Source of the DNA: Granulicella aggregans
Lineage (GTDB): Bacteria > Acidobacteriota > Terriglobia > Terriglobales > Acidobacteriaceae
DNA length: 64,000 bases
Direction: 5' to 3'
Assembly: GCF_025685565.1 (NCBI RefSeq)
Contig: NZ_JAGSYE010000001.1
Location: 682,001 to 746,000 of the forward strand
The translations under genes and the position numbers were made by a program. Position 1 is the first letter of the stretch; every line of letters begins with the position of its first letter. Shown piece after piece: positions 29,825 through 37,178 of this stretch. Under the pieces are notes generated by a model. The model ran no database searches and had not been told where the DNA came from. It saw only the letters and a list, made by a program, of their open reading frames with translations.

Positions 29825-30301
29825 ATGAAGATGCGTCGGTTGTTCTTAGTTATGCTAACTAGCTTGTTCGTTTACGGAAATTTGTTGAGCGCCCAACAAG
29901 ATACACCGCCTGTTGCCTCGCCGGTAGACCATCCCTTGCGAGTGAGTGGCGTTGCGCCAGGAATGCGCATAGCTGGCCAACAAGCGGTGTATCCGCTTGC
30001 CGCAAAAGCCGCTGGTATTGAAGGTTCAGTTTTACTTAAGTTCACAATATCTGCTGAGGGTAAGCCGGAGGATATTCAAGTTCTGAGTGGTCCGCCGGAA
30101 CTTCGTAAGGCCGCAGTTGATGTCGCTAAGACTTGGACTTATCGTCCTTATCTCAGTTCCGGTCATCCTATTGCGAAAGAGATAACTCAACCGGTCAACT
30201 TTCGCCTTGGCGATACGCCTGCAGAAAAGGCCGAAGCTCAGGCAAACGCCCAGGCGCAGCTTAAACAGGCCGCTGCGCAAGACTCGAAAGCGAAAGAATA
30301 G
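29825..30301 (+). CDS. Exported TonB-family protein inserted between trpB and trpA
   Basis: A 158-residue protein with signal peptide MKMRRLFLVMLTSLFVYGNL (cleavage near LSAQQ), a TonB C-terminal-like domain (YPLAAKAAGIEGSVLLKFTI, SAEGKPEDIQVLSGPPELRK, AAVDVAKTWTYRPYL) and an Ala/Gln/Lys tail (AEAQANAQAQLKQAAAQ). Codons are visibly AT-richer at third positions than in trpB and trpA on either side. Gaps are 25 and 15 bases, and GGAGG precedes the ATG, so it is cotranscribed. It is unrelated to tryptophan synthesis by sequence; why it sits here is unknown. Confidence 0.85.
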   Translation: MKMRRLFLVMLTSLFVYGNLLSAQQDTPPVASPVDHPLRVSGVAPGMRIAGQQAVYPLAAKAAGIEGSVLLKFTISAEGKPEDIQVLSGPPELRKAAVDVAKTWTYRPYLSSGHPIAKEITQPVNFRLGDTPAEKAEAQANAQAQLKQAAAQDSKAKE

Positions 30302-30316
30302 GTTTGATTACAACAT

Positions 30317-31138
30317 ATGCCAATTGACTTCCCCAAGAAACCCGGTATCGTCGCCTACCTCACCACCGGCGACCCCGACCTCAACACCACTCGCGACATC
30401 GCCCTCGCCGCCATCGACAACGGCGCCGACGTGATCGAACTCGGCGTCCCATTCTCCGATCCCCTAGCCGACGGCCCCGTCATCCAGCGCGCCAGCGAGC
30501 GTGCCGTAGCCCGCGGCGTCCGCATCACCGACGTCCTCGTCGTCGCGAAGCAGATCCGTGAAGCTCGACCCAACGCCGGCCTCGTCCTCTTCTCGTACCT
30601 CAACCCCGTCGTCCGCATCGGCATCGAGCCGCTCTGCCGCGAGGCCGCCGACTCCGGCATCGACGGCATCCTGCTGACCGACATGATCGTCGAAGAGGCC
30701 GACGAGTACCTCGAAGCTCTGCGCGCCAACCAGCTCGCGCCCATCTTCCTCGCCGCGCCAACCAGCCCAGACCGCCGCCTCAAGGCCATCGCCGAGGCCA
30801 GCCTCGCCACCGGCAAGACCGGCTTCGTCTACGCCATCTCCCGCGTCGGCATCACCGGCGCACAGACGCAGGTCGCCGACGACGCCGAAGACCTCGTAAC
30901 CCGGCTGCGCCAGTTCACCAAGCTGCCCATCGCCGTCGGCTTCGGCATCTCGAACTCCATCCACGTTGCGGCCGTAGGCAAGTTCGCAGAGGCGGCCGTC
31001 ATCGGCAGCGCGATCGTCTCGCTGATCGAAAAGACCCCGCCCGCGGAGGCAGCAACTGTTGTAGGCAGATTCATCTACAAACTCCGCGATGGCGCAGGCC
31101 CGTCCCAGCAGTCGGGTATCCGCATGGCGGTCCGGTAA
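30317..31138 (+). CDS. trpA: Tryptophan synthase alpha chain
   Basis: A 273-residue TrpA: IVAYLTTGDPDLNTT near the start, VIELGVPFSDPLADGPVIQR with the catalytic Glu region, GIDGILLTDMIVEEADEY with the second catalytic Asp, FLAAPTSPDRR and GFVYAISRVGITGAQ, then VGFGISNSIHVAAV. It cleaves indole-3-glycerol phosphate to indole. Length is normal. It is followed 63 bases on by chorismate mutase. With trpC, trpF and trpB it covers the last four activities of tryptophan synthesis. Confidence 0.96.
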   Translation: MPIDFPKKPGIVAYLTTGDPDLNTTRDIALAAIDNGADVIELGVPFSDPLADGPVIQRASERAVARGVRITDVLVVAKQIREARPNAGLVLFSYLNPVVRIGIEPLCREAADSGIDGILLTDMIVEEADEYLEALRANQLAPIFLAAPTSPDRRLKAIAEASLATGKTGFVYAISRVGITGAQTQVADDAEDLVTRLRQFTKLPIAVGFGISNSIHVAAVGKFAEAAVIGSAIVSLIEKTPPAEAATVVGRFIYKLRDGAGPSQQSGIRMAVR

Positions 31139-31201
31139 ACAGGGTTCCCAGTATGATGGGCGTTGCGGATTTCAACCTTCAACGTAGAGAGATAGCGGCA
31201 C

Positions 31202-31486
31202 ATGAGCGAGACAGGGAGCACAGAGTTGGAGCTGGCAGACTGGCGGGCCAAGATCGATGCCATCGACGAGCAGATCGTGAAGCTCATCAGCGAGCGAGCA
31301 GCAGCAGCAACCGCCATCGGCGAAATCAAGCATCGCAGCGGCCTCGCAGTCTATGAACCGCAGCGCGAACAAAGCGTCTTCGCACACGTAAAGCGAGTGA
31401 ACCCCGGCCCGCTGCCCGACCAGGAGATGCAACACATCTACGAGCGCCTGATCGACGTCATGCGGTCGCTGCAGAAGAAGAGTTAG
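31202..31486 (+). CDS. Chorismate mutase, AroQ type
   Basis: A 94-residue all-helical AroQ domain: LADWRAKIDAIDEQIVKLIS with the active-site Arg, ERAAAATAIGEIKHRSG with Lys, then YEPQREQSVFAHV and the C-terminal Glu-containing helix MQHIYERLIDVMRSLQ. It converts chorismate to prephenate. It is monofunctional: no prephenate dehydratase or dehydrogenase is fused. DAHP synthase follows after 46 bases and prephenate dehydrogenase four genes on, so the cluster supplies tyrosine precursors. Confidence 0.92.
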   Translation: MSETGSTELELADWRAKIDAIDEQIVKLISERAAAATAIGEIKHRSGLAVYEPQREQSVFAHVKRVNPGPLPDQEMQHIYERLIDVMRSLQKKS

Positions 31487-31532
31487 CAACAAGATTCAGT
31501 TTCATAGAAACAACAGCAAGGGACGCAGGCAA

Positions 31533-32576
31533 ATGATCGTAGCGATGCAGGACCAGGCTTCCGATGAAGCCATTCAAAATGTGATCGAGCGTATGGTAGA
31601 GCTCGGGTTCAACGTCCACCGCACCACCGGCTCGGTGCAGACCATCCTCGCCGGCGTCGGCACACCCAGCCACTTCGACGTGGCCGAGTTCAAGGTGCTC
31701 GAGGGCGTCTACGACGCCTATCGCATCTCCTCACCCTACAAGCTCGCCGGTCGCAACTTCCGCCCCGAAGGCACACGCATCACCTTCCCCAACGGCGTCG
31801 TCGTCGGTGGCGACGAGATCGTCCTCATGGCTGGCCCCTGCTCGGTCGAGAACCGCGACCAGATCCTCACCTCCGCCCGCCAGGTCGCCGCAGCCGGTGC
31901 CCAGTTCCTCCGCGGCGGAGCCTTCAAGCCGCGCAGCTCGCCGTACAGCTTCCAGGGCCTCGGCCTTGAAGGCCTCAAGCTGCTGCGCGAGGTCGCCGAT
32001 GAGACCGGCCTCCTCGTCATCACCGAGGTCATGGAGATCTCGCAGATCGACGTCATGCTCCCCTACATCGACTGCTTCCAGGTCGGCGCGCGCAACATGC
32101 AGAACTTCAACCTTCTGCGCGAGCTTGGCTACGTCCGCAAACCGGTGCTGATGAAGCGCGGCATATCCGCAACCATCGAAGAGGTCCTTCTCTCCGCCGA
32201 GTACATCCTCTCCGGCGGCAACTACGACCTCATGCTCTGCGAGCGCGGCATCCGCACCTTCGAGACCTACACCCGCAACACCATGGACGTCTCGGCCGTC
32301 CCCGTCCTCAAGAAGCTCACCCACCTGCCCGTCTTCGCCGACCCCTCACACGGCGTAGGCATCCGTGACCTCGTGCCACCCATGGCGCTGGCCTCTGTCG
32401 CCGCCGGTGCCGACGGCCTCCTGATGGAGATGCACCCCAACCCCGACAAAGCCATGTCCGACGGCGCACAATCCCTCCGCCCAGAGCAGTTGACGGAGCT
32501 GGTAAAGAAGTTGAAACAGCTAGCGCCGGTAGTGGGAAGAACCATCGCGGAGGGCGTTCCCGCGCTCCAGAAATAG
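31533..32576 (+). CDS. aroF: 3-deoxy-7-phosphoheptulonate (DAHP) synthase, type I beta
   Basis: A 347-residue enzyme: an N-terminal ferredoxin-like domain (about 1-75, MIVAMQDQASDEAIQNVIER) followed by the KDO8P-like barrel with MAGPCSVENRDQI, RGGAFKPRSSPYSFQGLG, VGARNMQNFNLLRELG, PVLMKRG, CERGIRTFETYTRNTMD and ADPSHGVGIRD. This is the AroA-beta/AroF subfamily common in Bacillus-type and acidobacterial genomes. It condenses PEP and erythrose-4-P, the entry step of the shikimate pathway. The N-terminal domain resembles those that mediate feedback in some homologues. Confidence 0.95.
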   Translation: MIVAMQDQASDEAIQNVIERMVELGFNVHRTTGSVQTILAGVGTPSHFDVAEFKVLEGVYDAYRISSPYKLAGRNFRPEGTRITFPNGVVVGGDEIVLMAGPCSVENRDQILTSARQVAAAGAQFLRGGAFKPRSSPYSFQGLGLEGLKLLREVADETGLLVITEVMEISQIDVMLPYIDCFQVGARNMQNFNLLRELGYVRKPVLMKRGISATIEEVLLSAEYILSGGNYDLMLCERGIRTFETYTRNTMDVSAVPVLKKLTHLPVFADPSHGVGIRDLVPPMALASVAAGADGLLMEMHPNPDKAMSDGAQSLRPEQLTELVKKLKQLAPVVGRTIAEGVPALQK

Positions 32577-32627
32577 CTTTCATAGCGCAATTGGCGGCGG
32601 TAAAATTGAGGTTAGCGAGGTGCGCTA

Positions 32628-32867
32628 ATGGCCGTAATTACTGAAGAAGAAAAGCTTCGCCGCCGCCAATCGAACGAAGACGCCATCGGCACCCTCGCGA
32701 TGGAGGGATTGTCTCTGGACGCTCCTACGCTCGCGCTGATGCGTCGATTCGAAGAGGGCGAGTTGGATCGCGAAGAGCTTTCTGCTGCGGTACGGTCGCG
32801 CGTTGCCAGCCTCCACGCCCGGATGTCATCTGCCGGTTTAGTAGACGCTATCGTTGGCGCGGCCTGA
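32628..32867 (+). CDS. Antitoxin, VbhA type
   Basis: A 79-residue helical protein: EEEKLRRRQSNEDAIGTLAM followed by EG. The stretch T22-L-A-M-E26-G27 matches the inhibitory (S/T)xxxE(G/N) motif of class I Fic antitoxins, whose Glu blocks ATP binding in the Fic toxin. Start ATG follows AGGT at 7-8 bases. The Fic toxin gene starts 6 bases after its stop. Identity rests on the motif plus the neighbour; both are clear. It is transcribed with the toxin, the antitoxin first, as in Bartonella VbhA/VbhT. Confidence 0.9.
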   Translation: MAVITEEEKLRRRQSNEDAIGTLAMEGLSLDAPTLALMRRFEEGELDREELSAAVRSRVASLHARMSSAGLVDAIVGAA

Positions 32868-32873
32868 TCGAAG

Positions 32874-33503
32874 GTGAGTTCCGGATTCACAAACGATCCG
32901 CACTCGGAACTCGGCAATGCGTGTCCGCGCAACCTCTTCAAGCTTACGAACTACGCTGACCTTCACGCCCTCGAAGCTCCTCTCGTTTTTACTCGAATCG
33001 GCGAGATGAGAGATCGCGGAGTCACCGGCGACTTCGACACAGCCCATCTCCTCGACATCCACAAATACCTCTTCCAGGACGTCTTCCCCTGGGCCGGCGA
33101 GCTGCGAGTCGTCGACATCTCGAAAGGCAACACCAACTTCGGCCCCGCTATGCAAATCGGTAGCGCGCTTCATGAGCTCTTCAACAAGCTCGCGAAAGAG
33201 AAGCTGCTCACAAATCTCAACACACTATCCTTCATCACACGAGCCGCCTTCTATCTCGGCGAGATAAATGCCATCCATCCCTTCCGCGAAGGCAACGGCC
33301 GCAGCCAGCGCGAGTTCATCCGCCCGCTCGCCCTGCACGCAGGCCACCCGCTCTCGTGGTCGCTGGTCGGGACGGGCTTCACCCAGCAGCAGATGATCGA
33401 TGCCTCCATCCTCTCCCACACTCAAGGCGACAACACCCAGCTTGCTGCCATAATCGAAGCTGCGCTGTTCTCCAGGCGCGCGAGTAAATCTTCAAGCGAA
33501 TGA
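32874..33503 (+). CDS. Fic-family AMP-transferase toxin
   Basis: A 209-residue single-domain Fic protein starting with GTG at 32874. The full active site HPFREGNGRSQR is at residues 135-146, with the catalytic His, the Mg-binding Glu and both anion-hole residues, and the DVFPWAGELR flap is at 69-78. This is the unmodified HxFx(D/E)GNGRxxR of enzymes that transfer AMP from ATP to proteins; the VbhT-type toxins AMPylate topoisomerases. No secretion or BID domain is present, so it acts in its own cell. Its TGA overlaps the tyrA ATG by 4 bases (ATGA), giving translational coupling. The VbhA-type antitoxin is just upstream. Confidence 0.93.
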   Translation: MSSGFTNDPHSELGNACPRNLFKLTNYADLHALEAPLVFTRIGEMRDRGVTGDFDTAHLLDIHKYLFQDVFPWAGELRVVDISKGNTNFGPAMQIGSALHELFNKLAKEKLLTNLNTLSFITRAAFYLGEINAIHPFREGNGRSQREFIRPLALHAGHPLSWSLVGTGFTQQQMIDASILSHTQGDNTQLAAIIEAALFSRRASKSSSE

Positions 33504-34372
33504 TCGAGCGGATCGTCATTATCGGGACTGGACTGATCGGTGCATCAGTGGGTCTCGCCCTGCGTCAGGCCGGATTCGTCGGCTCCATCTCAGGCTTCGA
33601 CGCCAGCGGAGCCGAGCTGGCTGCGGCACTCGAAAATGGCGCGATCGACACCGTCCTGCATAGCCGCGCCGAGACGCTGGCCGCCTGTGAGAGCGCCGAC
33701 CTCATCGTCCTCGCCGTCCCCGTGCTCGCCATCCTCGACTGGATGCACCTCCTCGCTCCCGTGCTGAAGCTCGGCCAGCTCGTCACCGACGTAGGCAGCA
33801 CAAAACTCCAGATCACCGAAGCCGCCACACGGCTCTTCGCAGGCAAGCAGTCAGCGACCTTTCTCCCCGGCCACCCCATGGCCGGCAAGGAATCTGGCGG
33901 CGCGGCGCTCGCCGAGGCCACACTCTTCCAAAATGCAATGTGGCTCTTCACCCCGCCCACAAACCACGAGCCTTCAGCCATCGAACAGGAATGGCGTACC
34001 TGGGTCGCGAAGTTCGGCGCACGCACGCTCAACCTCGACGCCGCCCATCACGATGAGCTCTGCGCGTGGGTCAGCCATCTCCCACAGATGCTCTCCACCG
34101 CTCTCGCCGCGCTGCTTGAAGACACCTTCGGCAACGATCCCGCGCGGCGCGCCGAGATCGACGCCATCGGCGGTCGCGCGTTACGCGAGATGACGCGCCT
34201 TGGCGCAAGCCCCTACAGCATGTGGCGCGACGTCGCTCTCTCGAACACCGATCCCGTTGCCGCAACCCTGCTCGCGCTCGAACAGCGCCTCCAGCACATC
34301 CGCGAGAACCTCAAGACCCCCGAGCTGCGCGAAGAATTCCTTCTAGCCAACAAGTTCCGCGAAGCCCGATAA
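33500..34372 (+). CDS. tyrA: Prephenate dehydrogenase
   Basis: A 290-residue TyrA-type dehydrogenase: NAD motif IVIIGTGLIGASVGLAL at the N-terminus, ADLIVLAVPV, VTDVGSTK, LPGHPMAGKESGG with the catalytic His, and a C-terminal helical dimerisation part (SHLPQMLSTALAALLEDTFG). It oxidatively decarboxylates prephenate to 4-hydroxyphenylpyruvate. No ACT domain follows, so no built-in tyrosine feedback is evident. The ATG overlaps the Fic stop by 4 bases, so its translation depends on ribosomes that read the toxin gene. It ends the aromatic block. Confidence 0.93.
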   Translation: MIERIVIIGTGLIGASVGLALRQAGFVGSISGFDASGAELAAALENGAIDTVLHSRAETLAACESADLIVLAVPVLAILDWMHLLAPVLKLGQLVTDVGSTKLQITEAATRLFAGKQSATFLPGHPMAGKESGGAALAEATLFQNAMWLFTPPTNHEPSAIEQEWRTWVAKFGARTLNLDAAHHDELCAWVSHLPQMLSTALAALLEDTFGNDPARRAEIDAIGGRALREMTRLGASPYSMWRDVALSNTDPVAATLLALEQRLQHIRENLKTPELREEFLLANKFREAR

Positions 34373-34383
34373 CACTTCTCGCT

Positions 34384-34420
34384 CGTCATTCTGAGGCGTA
34401 GCCGAAGAATCCCCGCATTT
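34384..34420. repeat. Dispersed repeat family C copy 2
   Basis: CGTCATTCTGAGGCG, then TAGCCGAAGAATCCCCGCAT. The best-preserved of the three family C copies. It lies in the 69-base gap where tyrA and the DUF2809 gene converge. Confidence 0.8.
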
Positions 34421-34441
34421 TGTTCGGGGCACCACCGAGCC

Positions 34442-34843
34442 CTAAGCCCCGCCCCGCCGAACAAACCCACGATCCAGCCTATACACCAGCGCAATCGCCA
34501 CAAGATACGCAACAATATCCCACCAAGAGAAATACCGTCCCAGCAACAACTGTCCCGCCAGCGTCCGCCTGAACGCATCCAGCACCGACTCGTGATACAG
34601 CTTGAAGAACTCCACCAAAGCCGCAACCACCGCCGCAAATATCGCCGTTGTCAGCGCGCTCCACGCAGGCGCAAGCAAAGCAACGACCCAATACACCATC
34701 GCTGCCCACAGCATCGATCCGCCATACTTCACGATCACGTAAGGCAGCCCCATCGGCACGCGCCGCAGCACCAGCCCGAGAACAATGGTCAGGATGAGCA
34801 ACGCAACATAGGCGGAGCGGCGGGAGTTGGATGCAGATGGCAT
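34442..34843 (-). CDS. DUF2809-like membrane protein
   Basis: A 133-residue protein with four hydrophobic helices (LLILTIVLGLVL; YGGSMLWAAMVYWVVALL; LTTAIFAAVVAALVEF; WDIVAYLVAIALVY) and the loops RRVPMGLPYVIVKYGGS and FFKLYHESVLDAFRRTLAG. These loops match DUF2809 family proteins, short membrane proteins of unknown function. Basic residues at both ends. It converges with tyrA over a family C repeat. Confidence 0.75.
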   Translation of the reverse strand: MPSASNSRRSAYVALLILTIVLGLVLRRVPMGLPYVIVKYGGSMLWAAMVYWVVALLAPAWSALTTAIFAAVVAALVEFFKLYHESVLDAFRRTLAGQLLLGRYFSWWDIVAYLVAIALVYRLDRGFVRRGGA

Positions 34844-34882
34844 GTCTTCTCATGTTAAGTGAAAGTGCGCCCTGCGCGGGCA

Positions 34883-34990
34883 GCGGTCACTTCGTGACGC
34901 GTATACCGCTTCGCGTTGTTCGCGAACAACTCTTCATCTCGACCGAAGGAAGGGCGACGCCAAGCCCAACACAAGTCACGAAGTGACCGC
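34883..34990. repeat. Pair of 16-base inverted repeats
   Basis: GCGGTCACTTCGTGAC at 34883-34898 and its exact complement GTCACGAAGTGACCGC at 34975-34990, with 76 bases between. Each half contains the small palindrome GTCAC-TTC-GTGAC. A short fragment resembling repeat family D (CATCTCGACCGAAGG, near 34936-34950) lies between them. It lies in the 193-base gap between divergent genes, so it could be a paired operator site or a small mobile-like repeat. Confidence 0.7.
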
Positions 34991-35036
34991 CCCGCGCGCA
35001 GCGGGTCTTTTCAGTCTTTCGGTAATCTAAACAAGT

Positions 35037-35327
35037 ATGAAGCTGACCATCGCAGCGATCCGTTCCGGCACCGACCCCGTAGGCAAGCTGCCCCACGCCG
35101 CCTTCCATCGCTGGCTTGAAGACCCCATCTACTGCCAGAAGTGTGACGCCGCCTACAACCTCGTCGTCCCATGGGACGATGCCGTCAGCAAGTTCTTCGA
35201 AGACCAGTCGCGCCCCCTCATCCTGATGCTGCGCAAGGCCGTGCAGCTTGGCCACGGCAACAACCACCGCGTCTCCCACTTCGAGACCTCAGGCGTCGTC
35301 GTTCGCAGCATCACCTCCGCGAATTGA
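35037..35327 (+). CDS. Conserved-type hypothetical protein with CxxC
   Basis: A 96-residue product starting MKLTIAAIRSGTDPVGKLPH. It contains YCQKCDAAYNLVVPWDDAVS, a single CxxC, and has a compact alpha/beta look with no signal peptide or TM segment. I do not recognise the family. ilvA follows after 36 bases on the same strand, so cotranscription is likely. The promoter region upstream carries the 16-base inverted repeat pair. Confidence 0.6.
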   Translation: MKLTIAAIRSGTDPVGKLPHAAFHRWLEDPIYCQKCDAAYNLVVPWDDAVSKFFEDQSRPLILMLRKAVQLGHGNNHRVSHFETSGVVVRSITSAN

Positions 35328-35363
35328 AGCGACACCAGCGCCTCATCACGTAACATTGACGAG

Positions 35364-36602
35364 ATGATTACCGAAGCCACCAGCATCAGCCTCGATGACG
35401 TCCTCGCAGCACGGGAGCGGCTGCGTGGCTCGATTTATTACTCCCCCTGCCCGCACTCGGTGATGCTCTCCGCTCAGACCGGCCAGGAGATCTACCTCAA
35501 GCTCGAAAACCTGCAGATGACGGGCAGCTTCAAGGAGCGCGGCGCGCTCAACCGCATCGCCATGCTCACGCCGGAGCAGGCCGGCCGCGGCGTCATCGCC
35601 GCCAGCGCCGGCAACCACGCCCAGGGCGTCGCCTACCACGCGACCAAGCGCGGCATCCGCGCTCTCATCGTCATGCCGCTCGCGACCCCGCTGGTCAAGG
35701 TCACGGCAACCCGCGGCTTCGGCGCCGAAGTCCTCCTCTACGGCGCAAATTACGACGAAGCCTGCGAAGAGGCCACCCGCCTAGCCGCCGAGCAGAACCT
35801 TACCTTCATCCACCCCTTCGACGACCCCGCCGTCATGGCCGGGCAAGGCACCATCGGCCTCGAACTCCTCGAACAGATCCCCGAACTCGAAGCCGTCGTC
35901 GTCCCCATCGGCGGCGGCGGCCTCATCGGCGGAATCGCCTGCGCCATCAAGCAGTCGAAGCCCTCGGTCCGCGTCATCGGCGTCCAGACCGCGCGCCTGC
36001 CCTCCATGCAGATCGCCATCGAACAGGGCCACCCGGTCACCATCGACCCTTCGACCACCATCGCCGACGGCATCGCCGTCCGCCGCGCAGGAGACGTGAA
36101 CTTCCCCGTCGTCCAGCAGTATGTCGATGAGATCGTCACCGTCGATGAGGATGAGATCGCCTCCTCCATCCTCGTCCTGCTCGAACGCGAGAAGACCCTC
36201 GCCGAAGGCGCAGGCGCAACCGCCCTCGCCGCTCTCCTTCAGAAGAAGACATCGCTATCTGCTCGTCCGCTGCCTGCTCACACCGCCGTTCTGGTCTGCG
36301 GCGGCAACATCGACGTGACCCTGCTCTCCCGCATCATCGAGCGCGGTCTCGTGCAGGATGGCCGCATGATCCGCCTCCGCATCCATCTGCTCGACAAGCC
36401 CGGCGCTCTCGCAGAACTCACCGCCCTCATGGCCAAGTACCGCGCCAACATCGTCGACACCCTCTACAACCGCGCCTACTACGGTGTGAACCTCGGCGAC
36501 ACCACCATCGACATCACGCTCGAAACTCGCGGTCGCGAACAGGTCGAAGAGCTGCTTGGCGCTCTAACCACCGGCGGATATAAGTTCAGCCGCGTCCTGT
36601 AA
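35364..36602 (+). CDS. ilvA: Threonine ammonia-lyase with C-terminal ACT domain
   Basis: A 412-residue PLP enzyme of the fold II family: LKLENLQMTGSFKERGALNR with the PLP Lys, SAGNHAQGVAYHA, a GGGGLIGGIA phosphate loop, and near residues 330-412 a single ACT-like domain (RIHLLDKPGALAELTALMAK). The single short ACT domain and about 410-residue length mark the TIGR01127-type enzyme, not the long E. coli IlvA with two ACT-like domains. It makes 2-oxobutanoate from threonine for isoleucine; a catabolic role is also possible. Confidence 0.9.
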   Translation: MITEATSISLDDVLAARERLRGSIYYSPCPHSVMLSAQTGQEIYLKLENLQMTGSFKERGALNRIAMLTPEQAGRGVIAASAGNHAQGVAYHATKRGIRALIVMPLATPLVKVTATRGFGAEVLLYGANYDEACEEATRLAAEQNLTFIHPFDDPAVMAGQGTIGLELLEQIPELEAVVVPIGGGGLIGGIACAIKQSKPSVRVIGVQTARLPSMQIAIEQGHPVTIDPSTTIADGIAVRRAGDVNFPVVQQYVDEIVTVDEDEIASSILVLLEREKTLAEGAGATALAALLQKKTSLSARPLPAHTAVLVCGGNIDVTLLSRIIERGLVQDGRMIRLRIHLLDKPGALAELTALMAKYRANIVDTLYNRAYYGVNLGDTTIDITLETRGREQVEELLGALTTGGYKFSRVL

Positions 36603-36770
36603 GAACTTCTGAACACGAGGCCGCCACAATCCAACCCTTGTCCTCCTTCGACGAAGTCGGAGGATCTGCTGTTACAAGGGTGCCGAGTGCCCATATCTGG
36701 CAGCTTCATCGCCAGATGTGGGAACCCCGCCACCAGTCCAAAAGGGAATTACCGATAACCGCTGCGCAGA

Positions 36771-36839
36771 GAAATGGAGTAGCAGCGGGCTTCAGCCCGC
36801 GATAACCACCCACAACGAAAAGGGGCTTCAGCCCCGGAG
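36771..36839. repeat. Dispersed repeat family B copy 2
   Basis: GAAATGGAGTAGCAGCGGGC, then TTCAGCCCGCG and a second stem GGGGCTTCAGCCCC. Nearly identical in its first half to 17551-17624. The second stem overlaps the last codons of the minus-strand gene at 36828-37094. Confidence 0.82.
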
Positions 36840-37094
36840 ACCGCGCTCCCAGAGCGTCTGCGTAGCTTTCGCATTCAACTGCCGGGCCAGCTTCGTCGAG
36901 TACGCCACCGAGGCCATCAGCGCGTGATACTCCGCGCCCGGCGCCATCTCACCGTCCGAATGGAACCCCCTGAACCGCCGTAGCTGCACAATCTGATCGT
37001 CCAGCAGAGCCAGGCATGCCTTCATCTCCAGAAGCTCGATCTCTTCTCTCTGCTCCCTGGTCAACCGCGCCTTCGCATACAGTTCGTCGCTCAT
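36828..37094 (-). CDS. Hypothetical protein, helical
   Basis: An 88-residue charged helical protein: MSDELYAKARLTREQREEIE, then LLEMKACLALLDDQIVQLRR, then FHSDGEMAPGAEYHALMASV. No signal peptide or TM segment. Its last codons run into a family B repeat, so the C-terminus (QTLWERGLRG) is repeat-encoded. It sits upstream of nothing on its strand within 200 bases and downstream of ddl. No family is recognised. Confidence 0.55.
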   Translation of the reverse strand: MSDELYAKARLTREQREEIELLEMKACLALLDDQIVQLRRFRGFHSDGEMAPGAEYHALMASVAYSTKLARQLNAKATQTLWERGLRG

Positions 37095-37178
37095 AGCGGC
37101 GATCTTATTTCGCCCCGGCGAAGGGCTTTATCCCACACTCGCGCTACGCCGCGTCAGGACATCACGTTCGTACCGCAT

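Noticed and set aside
35037..35327. Zinc finger regulator
   Set aside because: Only one CxxC is present and no helix-turn-helix, so a regulator call is not supported.
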